In this document: positions 1 through 8,101 of the stretch, in pieces
Numbering within the stretch: the stretch's first letter is position 1
Layout: every line of letters starts with the position of its first letter
DNA from: UMGS1279 sp045534095
GTDB taxonomy: Bacteria; Bacillota; Clostridia; Oscillospirales; Acutalibacteraceae
NCBI GenBank assembly: GCA_045534095.1
Contig: JAZSJA010000101.1
Coordinates: 1-11,756, forward strand
DNA: 11,756 nucleotides
Direction: 5' to 3'
Position numbers and translations under genes: made by a program
The notes under the pieces: model-generated
Told to the model about the DNA's origin: nothing
Databases searched by the model: none
Seen by the model: the letters and a program-made list of their open reading frames with translations, nothing else

Positions 1-1
1 T

Positions 2-1702
2 GCTACCGGTTCAAACGGTTCTATTACCATTAGCAATGCTGGCATTAAAAGCCGTTCTGTCTTTACAAAAGTTACAGGCTTTGTTCCAGGTAGGGCGTAT
101 AGTCTAAATCTTACTACCACTTCAGGTGTTGAAAATGTTACAGTTGCGGTAGATGATAGTGCATATTTTAATAATCAGATATTATATGCCGACACAAATA
201 AATTTAAGCGTTTTATTGCCAACGGCACTAATTACAGTATAAAATTTATAGCAGAAAACACATTTGTGTATCTTGCTATTAAATTGAATAGCAGCACATC
301 CTCAATAACTGTTAACAATTTTGCAGTAAAAACATTTAATGCAGCTGAAACTGCGGGCTATGCATTGACTACAACAACTTGGGGAGCATCTCAGGGTAGT
401 GCAACTATTAATCATAGGGCCGGAAATGTTGCAATGAGCGGAATTAATTATCAATGCGCATACGTACCGGTTACTTTAGCTCCATATACCAAATATACTT
501 TTAGTTTTACACATACCGCAGCCGCGTTAGAACATTTCTTAGTTGTTCCCAGTGATAATTCAAACGCAACAAATGGTGCTTATCCTGTAGAATTTCATGC
601 CACACTTTTAAGCAGCACCGACACAACTAAATCATATCAATTTACTACAAGCGCTGAAACTGACTATCATTTTAAATTAAAGGTTGGTAATACTGCTTCA
701 TACACTATTAGTGATTTAGTATTAGCAAAAGGTGCAACTTTAACTGAAGAACAGATTGTAGGTAATGCTCTTGCGAATGATGGAACTTGGACGGTAACTG
801 CAAACGCCGGTGGCACAGTAACACAATCCAAAGGCACAGTTAAAATAACCGGAGCACAGTATCAACAGATATCCGTTCCTTTAACCGGTTTGAAAGCTAA
901 TACTACCTATACAATAAGTTTTAACCATAACGCAAATGGCGATAAGTGGTATCATTTTGCAAACACGGTGTATATTATTCCTAACGAAACCGAGTATAAT
1001 GCGAATATTTTGAGCAAAGAGGGAACCATTAAATATACTTATGAGGATTGCAATACAGATACTTCTACTACTATAAGATTTACTACCGATAATGCTAATT
1101 CTACATATTTACTGGTGTTGGATAATCGTGATCTTACTGGCATGACCATTATTTTAAGTGATTTTGCTTTTGCAGCTAAAACAGCTTATGAGTTTAAGGG
1201 TACTGCTATTCGTGCCGCTTCTGCAGATGTTCCTCAAGGTATGCGTTTTAAAAATACAATTTCTAAGGAATTATTAGCAAATGGATATAACGGTAAAGAA
1301 ATAGTAGAATATGGCACTCTTGCCGCTTTTGAGAAAAATATCACAACTGACTTTACTTATGAAAATGTTGACGGTAAAAACATTAAAAAAGGTGTGGCCT
1401 TTGATGTTGCCACCAATACAAACGTTGTTTTTGAAGAAGATGATGCTAATATCACATATACCGCTGTACTTATAGGCATTGAGAAAGAAAAGTACAATTT
1501 AAATTGTAAGGTACGTTCTTATATGGTACTGTCTGACGGCAGTGTGATTTATGGCGATATTCAAACGTATAGTGTTTATTCTATGTTTAAAGCAATTTTA
1601 AATGGCAACAATGCTGATGATAAAGCAGTTGTTAACGCTATTTTTGAAGATGCTGAAATTTTAGCAGGTTATGAAGCCTGGATTTCTGAAAACGCTAACT
1701 AG
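2..1702 (+). CDS. Modular beta-sandwich (CBM-like) surface or secreted protein, 5'-truncated
   Basis: The reading frame is open from the first bases of the window to TAG at 1700-1702, so this is the C-terminal 566 residues of a longer protein; the internal ATG at 266 is not the true start. Three beta-rich repeats of about 120-145 residues are visible, roughly residues 1-117 (incomplete), 119-250 and 254-395. Each carries the pattern 'xYxLSFxx ... FTxxxxxxYLxxK ... ITxxNFxxxK' seen in CBM4/9-like jelly rolls. The first module closely resembles modules A and B of the next gene (shared VDDSAYFNNQILY-type core). Residues about 396-566 form a different domain, with 'GMRFKNTISKELL', 'EYGTLAAF' and 'VRSYMVLSDGSVIYGD', that is also present at the end of the downstream protein. 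No LPXTG motif, dockerin, SLH domain or transmembrane anchor is seen. A carbohydrate- or surface-binding role is inferred; no catalytic motif is visible. Confidence 0.85.
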   Translation, partial: ATGSNGSITISNAGIKSRSVFTKVTGFVPGRAYSLNLTTTSGVENVTVAVDDSAYFNNQILYADTNKFKRFIANGTNYSIKFIAENTFVYLAIKLNSSTSSITVNNFAVKTFNAAETAGYALTTTTWGASQGSATINHRAGNVAMSGINYQCAYVPVTLAPYTKYTFSFTHTAAALEHFLVVPSDNSNATNGAYPVEFHATLLSSTDTTKSYQFTTSAETDYHFKLKVGNTASYTISDLVLAKGATLTEEQIVGNALANDGTWTVTANAGGTVTQSKGTVKITGAQYQQISVPLTGLKANTTYTISFNHNANGDKWYHFANTVYIIPNETEYNANILSKEGTIKYTYEDCNTDTSTTIRFTTDNANSTYLLVLDNRDLTGMTIILSDFAFAAKTAYEFKGTAIRAASADVPQGMRFKNTISKELLANGYNGKEIVEYGTLAAFEKNITTDFTYENVDGKNIKKGVAFDVATNTNVVFEEDDANITYTAVLIGIEKEKYNLNCKVRSYMVLSDGSVIYGDIQTYSVYSMFKAILNGNNADDKAVVNAIFEDAEILAGYEAWISENAN

Positions 1703-1729
1703 TTTTTTCATAAATCTCCCCTGAAAGGT

Positions 1730-1762
1730 TTACGGGGACGCGGTTATTACGCGTCTCCGTAA
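1730..1762 (+). terminator. GC-rich hairpin after the first gene, probable terminator
   Basis: A 13-bp stem (1730-1742 pairing with 1750-1762, one G-T pair) closes a 7-nt loop 28 bases after the stop codon. It is the only GC-rich element in this gap, as expected of a terminator or 3' mRNA stabiliser. The downstream bases (aattcctaatttt) do not form a clean T-run, so intrinsic termination may be incomplete. A six-T run directly follows the stop codon but precedes the stem. Confidence 0.6.
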
Positions 1763-1790
1763 TTCCTAATTTTCAAAAACTGGGAAAGCA

Positions 1791-1830
1791 ATTCATAAAT
1801 CATAAATCTTTTTTGTTATGGTTTATGAAT
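1791..1830 (+). promoter_or_regulatory. Long AT-rich inverted repeat upstream of the second gene, possible operator
   Basis: A 15-bp stem (1791-1805 with 1816-1830, one G-T pair) encloses a 10-nt loop that contains a six-T run. Its left arm contains CATAAAT twice in tandem (1794-1800 and 1801-1807), and the same word occurs again at 1709-1715, just after the first gene's stop. The right arm (GTTTATGAAT) is the inverted copy. It ends 24 bases before a TATAAT box, so a dimeric regulator bound here would overlap the expected -35 region. It could instead act as an RNA hairpin. The palindrome is seen directly; its role is inferred. Confidence 0.4.
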
Positions 1831-1854
1831 GACTTTTGTAGGTTAAATAACGTT

Positions 1855-1860
1855 TATAAT
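1855..1860 (+). promoter_or_regulatory. Probable -10 box of the promoter for the downstream operon
   Basis: A perfect TATAAT lies 23 bases before the ribosome binding site of the second gene. No good TTGACA-like box sits 16-18 bases upstream; the closest is a weak TGACTT about 19 bases away, at the edge of the inverted repeat. The promoter may therefore depend on an activator. The call rests on the -10 match and the position in the only sizeable gap ahead of three tightly spaced genes. Confidence 0.45.
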
Positions 1861-1882
1861 TTTTAATGTAATTGCATACTGT

Positions 1883-1888
1883 AGGAGG
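1883..1888 (+). promoter_or_regulatory. Ribosome binding site (AGGAGG) of the second gene
   Basis: A perfect AGGAGG is followed by two adjacent in-frame ATGs at 1893 and 1896. Spacings are 4 and 7 bases, so 1896 is favoured. An upstream in-frame TTG at 1872 lies before the site and is excluded as a start. Confidence 0.8.
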
Positions 1889-1895
1889 TAAAATG

Positions 1896-4187
1896 ATGAA
1901 AAGAAAGATTTCAATTTTATTAATCTTGGTATTATTTATAAGTTTAATGAGTACGCCATTATTACAAACTATGGCAGAAGGTGTAACATCTGCCAGTTTT
2001 ACCGACGGCACAATATGGAAAATATCTGATGGTGCAACTGTTGAAGGTGCGTCTTGGGGAAGTGTTACCGGTTCTAAAGGTTCTGTTACTGTTAGTCACC
2101 CTAACCTACCATATCGTTCTGTTTTTGCAAAAATTACAGGATTTGAAGCTGGAGCACAGTATAAGTTGAGTTTTAAAATTCCAACAACAGGAATCGAACA
2201 TGCCACAATTGTTTTGGATGATACTGCGAATTTTAAAAATCAAATATTATATGGTAACAACGGACAAATACGTATAAATAGCGGTAATTGCAGTACTTTT
2301 AGTAGCGGAACTGCCACTACAACCTTTACCGCAACAAATGATTTTATCTATCTTGCAGTTAAAGCTGGAGGTGGAGTTACCTCAATCACTCTTAATAATT
2401 TCAGCATTGAAAAAGAAAATAGCGGCAATGATGATAATGAATCTTCTACTGACGGAGCGGTTTGGAAATTATCAAACGGTGCCACAATGGACGGTTTATC
2501 AGGTGCATCTTTTACAGGCTCAAACGGAACTGTTATTATAAGTCATTCGAATATGGCATATCGTTCTGCTTTTGCTAAAATCGAAGGATTAACATCAGGC
2601 GCAACCTATGATTTAAGTTTGAAAATTCCAACAACGGGAATTGAGCACGTGACAATAGTTTTAGATGATACTGCATATTTTAAAAATCATATATTATATG
2701 GCGAAAACGGACAAACTCGTATAAATAGTGCAAATTGCAGTACCTTTACCAGTGGAAAGGCAACTAAAACCTTTACTGCAACAAACGATTTTATTTATAT
2801 TGCGGTTAAATTTGGCGCGGGGGTTACCTCTGCAACATTTAATGATTTTAGTATTGAAAAAAAGAATGATGTCAGTGTAGGCAATGATGCAGGTAATGCA
2901 ATTGCCGACGGCACTTGGAAAGCTTTCAATCCGCATCAAACCCCTGATGTTACAGTTGATAAACAAAAACATACCGTTTCAACAACTAATACCTATCGTA
3001 GCATATTTACAAAATTCACTGCCGAGGCAAATTCTCGCTATTCTTTATCATTTACATATTCTTTTACAGGAACGTATAGCAATGGTATTACAAATGCTCA
3101 GGTTTTAACTTCAAACGGAAGTGAGCCTGTTTATATTCCGGCAAGTGGTGCCTTGGATGTAGACAAAAACAATATTTGCAGTAGTTATCAAAATAACGTT
3201 AGCACAAAAACCGTAACTATTGATTTTGTAACAAGTGAGAAGACGGAGTATTATTTGTCTGTGCAGACAGGCGGATTCACCACCTTAACTTTAAGTGAAT
3301 TCGCTCTTGAAAAAGTTGCAACTTTAAGTGCGAAAGAGGCAGGCGGTTGTCAGGTTGTACTTGGCAGATGGACAGCAAAATCTTCTAACATTGCTATTGC
3401 ATCAAAAGATGTTGCAACAAGAACAATAAAAGCAAGTAACACTAATTATCATTGGGTTATTGGAAAAATCGGTGGTCTTAGCATAGGTGAAACATATATT
3501 CTGACCTTTAAGGATGATTTATCTGCCTCTGATACTATTTTTGCACTTCCTGCAGATGAAGATGCCACAAGTGCCGCTGATTATGTAATTGATGCAAACG
3601 GTCAGTATCAAGGAAGATACTATAAAAACAAAAATACTTTTTCTACCGTTATAAAAAACAGTTCTACTAAAGAAATTACCATTGTTTTTACTGCCACAAT
3701 GGAAAATTATCATATTTTTATTCATCACACTACTGCAACATCTGCGGTTTACAGTAATTTTACTTTTGAAAAACTAAGCGGGTTGGAAGCACAAAAAACA
3801 ACTGTTTCCAATTCGCCAAAAGGTCTAAAATTTGCCTTTAAAATTTCTAAAGAATTACAAGAGAAATTTGCAGGCTTAAACGTTAAGGAATACGGAACTA
3901 TTTCAGCTGTTTATGATAAATTATCCGGTGAACAGTTAGTTTATAATAATTATGAGGCAGTAGGATTGGCGAAGATCACAAAGCAAATAGCTTATAGTGA
4001 AGTAGAAAATGTAAATAATATTTCCACTGAAGAAGCGAATGGAGACAAAATATTCACAACCATAATTACGGGAATTCCGTCGGGTAACGACGATTTAGAG
4101 TTTGCGGTTCGTCCATATATTGTTTTAGACAATAATACTATAGTTTATTCAGGTACAATGATTAGCAGTTTAGATACTGCCAAGTAG
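1896..4187 (+). CDS. Secreted modular protein: four CBM-like beta-sandwich modules plus a conserved C-terminal domain
   Basis: A 763-residue protein with a classical signal peptide: Lys/Arg at residues 2-4, a hydrophobic core of about residues 5-18, and likely cleavage after TMA27. Two closely similar modules follow at about residues 38-175 and 188-325, sharing 'IPTTGIEH.TIVLDDTA', 'FTATNDFIY.AVK' and 'F.DFSIEK'-like cores. Two more divergent modules lie at about 333-480 and 483-630. The end (about 630-763) matches the C-terminal domain of the preceding gene: 'GLKFAFKISKELQ', 'KEYGTISAVY', 'VRPYIVLDNNTIVYSG'. The module pattern resembles carbohydrate-binding jelly rolls (CBM4/9-like), so glycan binding is likely but unproven. 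No LPXTG, transmembrane, SLH or dockerin signal is seen, so the protein is probably released or held by non-covalent contacts. It is paralogous to the upstream gene and lies 14 bases from the next gene, so the two are probably co-transcribed. The start could be 1893 instead (one residue longer). Confidence 0.88.
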   Translation: MKRKISILLILVLFISLMSTPLLQTMAEGVTSASFTDGTIWKISDGATVEGASWGSVTGSKGSVTVSHPNLPYRSVFAKITGFEAGAQYKLSFKIPTTGIEHATIVLDDTANFKNQILYGNNGQIRINSGNCSTFSSGTATTTFTATNDFIYLAVKAGGGVTSITLNNFSIEKENSGNDDNESSTDGAVWKLSNGATMDGLSGASFTGSNGTVIISHSNMAYRSAFAKIEGLTSGATYDLSLKIPTTGIEHVTIVLDDTAYFKNHILYGENGQTRINSANCSTFTSGKATKTFTATNDFIYIAVKFGAGVTSATFNDFSIEKKNDVSVGNDAGNAIADGTWKAFNPHQTPDVTVDKQKHTVSTTNTYRSIFTKFTAEANSRYSLSFTYSFTGTYSNGITNAQVLTSNGSEPVYIPASGALDVDKNNICSSYQNNVSTKTVTIDFVTSEKTEYYLSVQTGGFTTLTLSEFALEKVATLSAKEAGGCQVVLGRWTAKSSNIAIASKDVATRTIKASNTNYHWVIGKIGGLSIGETYILTFKDDLSASDTIFALPADEDATSAADYVIDANGQYQGRYYKNKNTFSTVIKNSSTKEITIVFTATMENYHIFIHHTTATSAVYSNFTFEKLSGLEAQKTTVSNSPKGLKFAFKISKELQEKFAGLNVKEYGTISAVYDKLSGEQLVYNNYEAVGLAKITKQIAYSEVENVNNISTEEANGDKIFTTIITGIPSGNDDLEFAVRPYIVLDNNTIVYSGTMISSLDTAK
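2007..2862 (+). repeat. Tandem duplication of a 447-bp coding module
   Basis: Two copies of the module-coding DNA lie at an offset of 447 bp (149 codons); for example, the segments starting at 2181 and 2628 encode the same IPTTGIEH stretch. They remain recognisably similar at nucleotide level, most clearly at about 2175-2300 against 2622-2747. The two other modules in the same gene are only distantly similar, so this duplication is the most recent. A short Asn/Asp/Ser-rich linker separates the copies. Confidence 0.75.
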
Positions 4188-4201
4188 AAGGAGAGAGAAA
4201 A

Positions 4202-7200
4202 ATGAAACAAAAAATACATTTAAAATCATTTATAGCTCTGCTTCTTTGCGTTGTTATCTTATTTTGCGGCACAATGTCTGTTCTTGCTTTAGTTGATAAT
4301 ACAGTTGACTATAGCGAATTTACCAAAACAGAAAATTTGTTTAAAAACGGAAATTTTGCTGAACTTAAAAACAATAAACCTTTAGGGTGGACAATATTTA
4401 ATGAAAGCAAGTCAGGAAACTATGATATTTCCACCAACCAAAAAACTCCTGAAGGTGATAGAGCTCTTACTTTAACTTCAAATAACGATTATTCCACAAA
4501 TGTACATGGAGGAAGATATATTGTGTGGAATGATAGTGCTTTTATTGTTGAGCAAAATACAACCTATACCATTTCATTTTACATAAAAAGCACTATCAAG
4601 GGTTTGACTTTTTACCTTTACGAGCCTCAGTTTGAGGATAAAAATGGCATTCGCACCTCAAATCAACCGCAAGAAGGTATAAATACTTACACTTATGATT
4701 ATGATAACGGACAAACTAGAGTTATTCGTACAGATATTCAACACGCTAAAACTCTTTCTAATGGTTATACTCTTCCCGGAAATAACTCTATTGTGCGTAT
4801 TAGTGATGTAATAAGTCCTGATTATCCCAAACAAGAAAAGGTCGGAGAATGGGTTAAATATACTCATACCTTCACAACGGGAAGTTTGCCCGAGCATGAG
4901 GGTATAGTTAGATACGGTATTCAAATTCCCGGCTCTGAAAAGGGCAAAAGCGTATCCTTTGGTAGTTTTGTTGCAACAGCTATAAAAAAGACGGTCGCCA
5001 ACACTTATGCTCCTAAAGTTAATAATGGTAGTTATGGTTGGGTAGACCCGGTTGAAGTTACTGATGGAGAAAATGTAATAATGGTTGCATCAGTAGCAGA
5101 GGGACGTGAATTTTTAGGTTGGTATAAAAACGGAAACTATGTTAGTAACAATCCAACCTTAAGTTTTATTTGGGATGATAATATTGTTGACCCAGGGTAT
5201 GAGGCAAGGTTTGATAAAGGTAGCAACTCTAATTTGATAAAGTCAGAAGGTTTTGAGTCCTATTCTGATAATCAATCGTTAAAAACCCGTTATGGCAGAA
5301 ATCAAAATAATTGGCAGCTGGCAGCACAAAATGGTGTTACTTTTGAGTTCGTTCGGGCATCATCCATTCGTGCCCACGGTGGAAAAATGTCTGCAAGAGT
5401 TAATGCAGGTGGTTCGTACGTAGGCTATAATATCACCGGACTTGTACCCAATACAGAGTATGCTTTTTCTGCCTATGCTTGGATTCCTGCAACATCTTTT
5501 GCTAAAAGTTTTTCTCTTGAAGATGTATTGGTTTTACCTAAAGGTAAAGCTTTGTTTGAAAACAAAGAATTTGCAGTATCTGAGGATGATATGTTGGCTA
5601 GAGAACAAAACGTTTTAAAAGGAAACGACGATTGGCAACGTTTTGCTGTTAAGTTCAAAACAGATTCCTCAGGGGATGTTACCGTTTGGATGAAATCCTC
5701 TAAATATTGTTATATGTATCTTGATGATATGGCTGTTTTTAGTCCTGTAACAGTTTCGGCAAACGCTTTACAGGGTGGCACTGCTACGGTTAATCCCACA
5801 GGAACAGTAGTAAAAGGTAGTGCGGTTTCTTTTGTTGCTGAGCCAAACATAGGTAACGTGTTTGTCGCTTGGAAGGAAAACGGCAATATTGTTTCTACGG
5901 ATAAAGAGTATAAAATAACAGCCGAAAATGATATCAATTTAACAGCAGAATTCGATGGTTTTAATAGTTCTACCGACGATCTTTTTGTAGCAAGAGGCTG
6001 GGATGGCACCTTTGAAAAAGATACTATTCCAGGTTGGTATGCTTCCCATAAAAATCCATCAGAGGCAGCAATTGTTAATCATTGTACCTATTCAAGATCC
6101 ACCAAACACGCACATAGCGGTAAATATTCATTGCGTGTATGTTCTTATCATAGGGCAACCATTTTGCCACTTACAGACCTCAAGCAAAATACTGATTATA
6201 GATTATCGTTTTATTACTACTATGAAGATTTTGCAGAACAGGTTTTAGGTGCTACTGGCGTTTTGCAAAATGCTATTATAGATAAATATAACGTTGATAT
6301 TACAACTGCGGAGACCATATATGATAAAATTACAACTAACCTCACCATGCCCAACACAGGTTGGTATAAAGTGGATTTTTATTTTAATACTGGTGATCAA
6401 ACAGCTGTTAATTATTTAATGTATTATGGTTCCAGCGATACTTCTAATGGTTGTGTGTATTTTGATGATATGACTCTTAGCGAGTATTATCCAAATGAGA
6501 ATATCAAAAATTCACAGTTTAATAATATCGCAGATATTAACAATACAAAGGTTTTTGAAGATTGGTGTACAAATGGCGCTCCCGCATTGTCTTCTTCAAA
6601 CAATTCTCTTGCATTGGATAAAAACGAAATAGCGTATCAAATTTTCAAAACGGATTTAGATGCACTTTATACCGTTACTTTTAAAGCTAAGGGCAAAGTG
6701 CGTGGAGCGGCTGTTGATTTAACTCGTTCTTCTACAAATATTATTGATTTGCTTTCATCTGTTTCTTATGTAGATACCGCTTCCAACTCACTTAAAGAGT
6801 ATTCTTTTAAATTCTATTCAGGTAGTCAAAAAGCTGTAAAGGTTATGTTTGAAGGACTTTTGGATGGTTGTGAAATAGATGATATTACTATACAAAAATC
6901 CGAACTTTCAGATGGTGGAATAGTAGAAAAAATCGACTTTGAAAGTGACAGATTTAAATTTGCCAGTGATACAGTTAGCAATTTCTCTGTTTACAAAAAG
7001 AAAAACAATTCTGATTCAAACGTACTTTCCGGGGAACATTCGCTTATGCTTACACCCGGTGGCGATGATGAAATGAATCGTTTTAGTGAAGCTTTTATGG
7101 GCTTCAGACTGGTTGTTGGCGTTTCGTATACTGTAGAGTTTAATTATAAATCTGATACTGCCGGAACAATTTATCTTTCACCCGATATTGAGGAACGCTT

Positions 7201-8101
7201 TGCAGTAGAACAGAACTTTAATAAGACGCTTTCTAATAAATGGCAAAAAGCTAAGTTCAGCTTTACTGCTACTAATGATTTTGTAATTAAAGCTATTATA
7301 GCGTCAATTGCAAAATCGGCTAAAGGCAAGGTCTATTTTGATGATATTGTAATTAAGGCTTGTCTCCCATTTATTGATGGTTATAATCTGGAAAAAACTT
7401 ATTGTGACAATTTGTATAATCTTGTTGACCATCAAAGCTTTGAAGGTTTTTGCGAAGATAGCAGTTGGGGTAAACTTAACAAAGGATTTTCTGTGACCAA
7501 AGATAATAACGCTGCAACCGAAACACATATTATGAGAGTTGAAGCGGGTGCAAAACAAACTTTTGTTTATGATGGGTCTCCGGGAAAAATTTATGAACTT
7601 GGTGTAAGTCTTCGTGGTAATTCAAAGACTAAAGGCAAGGTTTATATTACAATAGATTCCGGTGGAAAATACTTTTATAACGACACTTCAAATGTCGCCA
7701 GATCAATTATCATCTCTTCAAATAACGGCAAATGGAAACGTGACGCTTTTAGTTTTCCGGCTGCCACATCAGGCAAGATTTATGTAACCATAGAGTGCAC
7801 AGCAGGCGTAATGGATATAGATAATTTTATGTTATTTGAATCTAAATTTGCAACACTTACAGATAATAATACATACAGAATGCCCACTCCTTATGATTAT
7901 GATAATCCAAACTATGTGAACACAGATTCTGATGATTTTAATGATTCTGATTCTTCTAATTCCGATTCCTCTGATTTCTTGGGTAAATTAGGAGATATGT
8001 TTGACTTAACAAAAACAATGAGCTTGGCTTTTGTTTCATTTGGTATTGTTATTTACTCTTTAATATTCAAAAAAAGAAGGGGGAGGTATTATGAAAAGTA
8101 G
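4202..8101 (+). CDS. Large membrane-anchored surface protein with multiple CBM4/9-like modules and InlB-type repeats
   Basis: A 1299-residue protein starting at an ATG 8 bases after AGGAG. The signal peptide is residues 1-29 (cleavage after VLA29). Modules in order: CBM4/9-like about 44-260; a Gly-rich 'GREFLGWYKNG ... EARFD' repeat about 270-338; CBM-like about 345-515 ending in 'YMYLDDMAVF'; a second repeat about 516-584 ('GGTATVNPTG', 'FVAWKENG'), both resembling InlB-B/Flg_new domains; then four CBM-like modules at about 594-765 (VYFDDMTL), 765-903 (CEIDDITI), 907-1055 (VYFDDIVI) and 1070-1215 (MDIDNFML). An Asp/Ser-rich linker (about 1231-1260), a hydrophobic segment (1273-1289) and a KKRR-containing tail anchor the C-terminus in the membrane; no LPXTG precedes it. 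No catalytic domain is recognised. The role is probably a cell-surface glycan-capture scaffold. It overlaps the downstream hydrolase gene by 11 bp, implying translational coupling and joint action. Confidence 0.88.
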   Translation: MKQKIHLKSFIALLLCVVILFCGTMSVLALVDNTVDYSEFTKTENLFKNGNFAELKNNKPLGWTIFNESKSGNYDISTNQKTPEGDRALTLTSNNDYSTNVHGGRYIVWNDSAFIVEQNTTYTISFYIKSTIKGLTFYLYEPQFEDKNGIRTSNQPQEGINTYTYDYDNGQTRVIRTDIQHAKTLSNGYTLPGNNSIVRISDVISPDYPKQEKVGEWVKYTHTFTTGSLPEHEGIVRYGIQIPGSEKGKSVSFGSFVATAIKKTVANTYAPKVNNGSYGWVDPVEVTDGENVIMVASVAEGREFLGWYKNGNYVSNNPTLSFIWDDNIVDPGYEARFDKGSNSNLIKSEGFESYSDNQSLKTRYGRNQNNWQLAAQNGVTFEFVRASSIRAHGGKMSARVNAGGSYVGYNITGLVPNTEYAFSAYAWIPATSFAKSFSLEDVLVLPKGKALFENKEFAVSEDDMLAREQNVLKGNDDWQRFAVKFKTDSSGDVTVWMKSSKYCYMYLDDMAVFSPVTVSANALQGGTATVNPTGTVVKGSAVSFVAEPNIGNVFVAWKENGNIVSTDKEYKITAENDINLTAEFDGFNSSTDDLFVARGWDGTFEKDTIPGWYASHKNPSEAAIVNHCTYSRSTKHAHSGKYSLRVCSYHRATILPLTDLKQNTDYRLSFYYYYEDFAEQVLGATGVLQNAIIDKYNVDITTAETIYDKITTNLTMPNTGWYKVDFYFNTGDQTAVNYLMYYGSSDTSNGCVYFDDMTLSEYYPNENIKNSQFNNIADINNTKVFEDWCTNGAPALSSSNNSLALDKNEIAYQIFKTDLDALYTVTFKAKGKVRGAAVDLTRSSTNIIDLLSSVSYVDTASNSLKEYSFKFYSGSQKAVKVMFEGLLDGCEIDDITIQKSELSDGGIVEKIDFESDRFKFASDTVSNFSVYKKKNNSDSNVLSGEHSLMLTPGGDDEMNRFSEAFMGFRLVVGVSYTVEFNYKSDTAGTIYLSPDIEERFAVEQNFNKTLSNKWQKAKFSFTATNDFVIKAIIASIAKSAKGKVYFDDIVIKACLPFIDGYNLEKTYCDNLYNLVDHQSFEGFCEDSSWGKLNKGFSVTKDNNAATETHIMRVEAGAKQTFVYDGSPGKIYELGVSLRGNSKTKGKVYITIDSGGKYFYNDTSNVARSIIISSNNGKWKRDAFSFPAATSGKIYVTIECTAGVMDIDNFMLFESKFATLTDNNTYRMPTPYDYDNPNYVNTDSDDFNDSDSSNSDSSDFLGKLGDMFDLTKTMSLAFVSFGIVIYSLIFKKRRGRYYEK

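Noticed and set aside
266..268. ATG at 266 as the start of the first gene
   Set aside because: The frame stays open to position 2 and the upstream residues match the same module in the next gene, so the gene begins before the window.
1872..1874. TTG at 1872 as start of the second gene
   Set aside because: It lies upstream of the perfect AGGAGG, which serves the ATG pair at 1893/1896; the added residues precede the signal peptide and make no sense.
1703..1895. A tRNA or other small RNA gene in the intergenic gap
   Set aside because: No cloverleaf or conserved tRNA boxes; the visible structures are one GC-rich hairpin and one AT-rich palindrome.
1823..2011. Minus-strand ORF across the promoter gap and signal-peptide region
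   Set aside because: It lies opposite the promoter and signal peptide codons, has no ribosome binding site support and no recognisable protein features.
2694..2972. Minus-strand ORF opposite the second gene, as with others at 3519-3728, 4658-4924, 5710-6009 and 7304-7558
   Set aside because: These are chance open frames opposite clearly coding modules, with low-complexity translations.
4085..4187. LPXTG, SLH or dockerin anchor at the end of the second gene
   Set aside because: I looked for sorting motifs, SLH-like repeats and duplicated calcium loops and found none.
4250..4270. Lipobox in the signal peptide of the 1299-residue protein (ILFC at residues 19-22)
   Set aside because: Phe directly before Cys does not fit a lipobox, and a better signal peptidase I site (VLA29) follows; the protein also has a C-terminal anchor.
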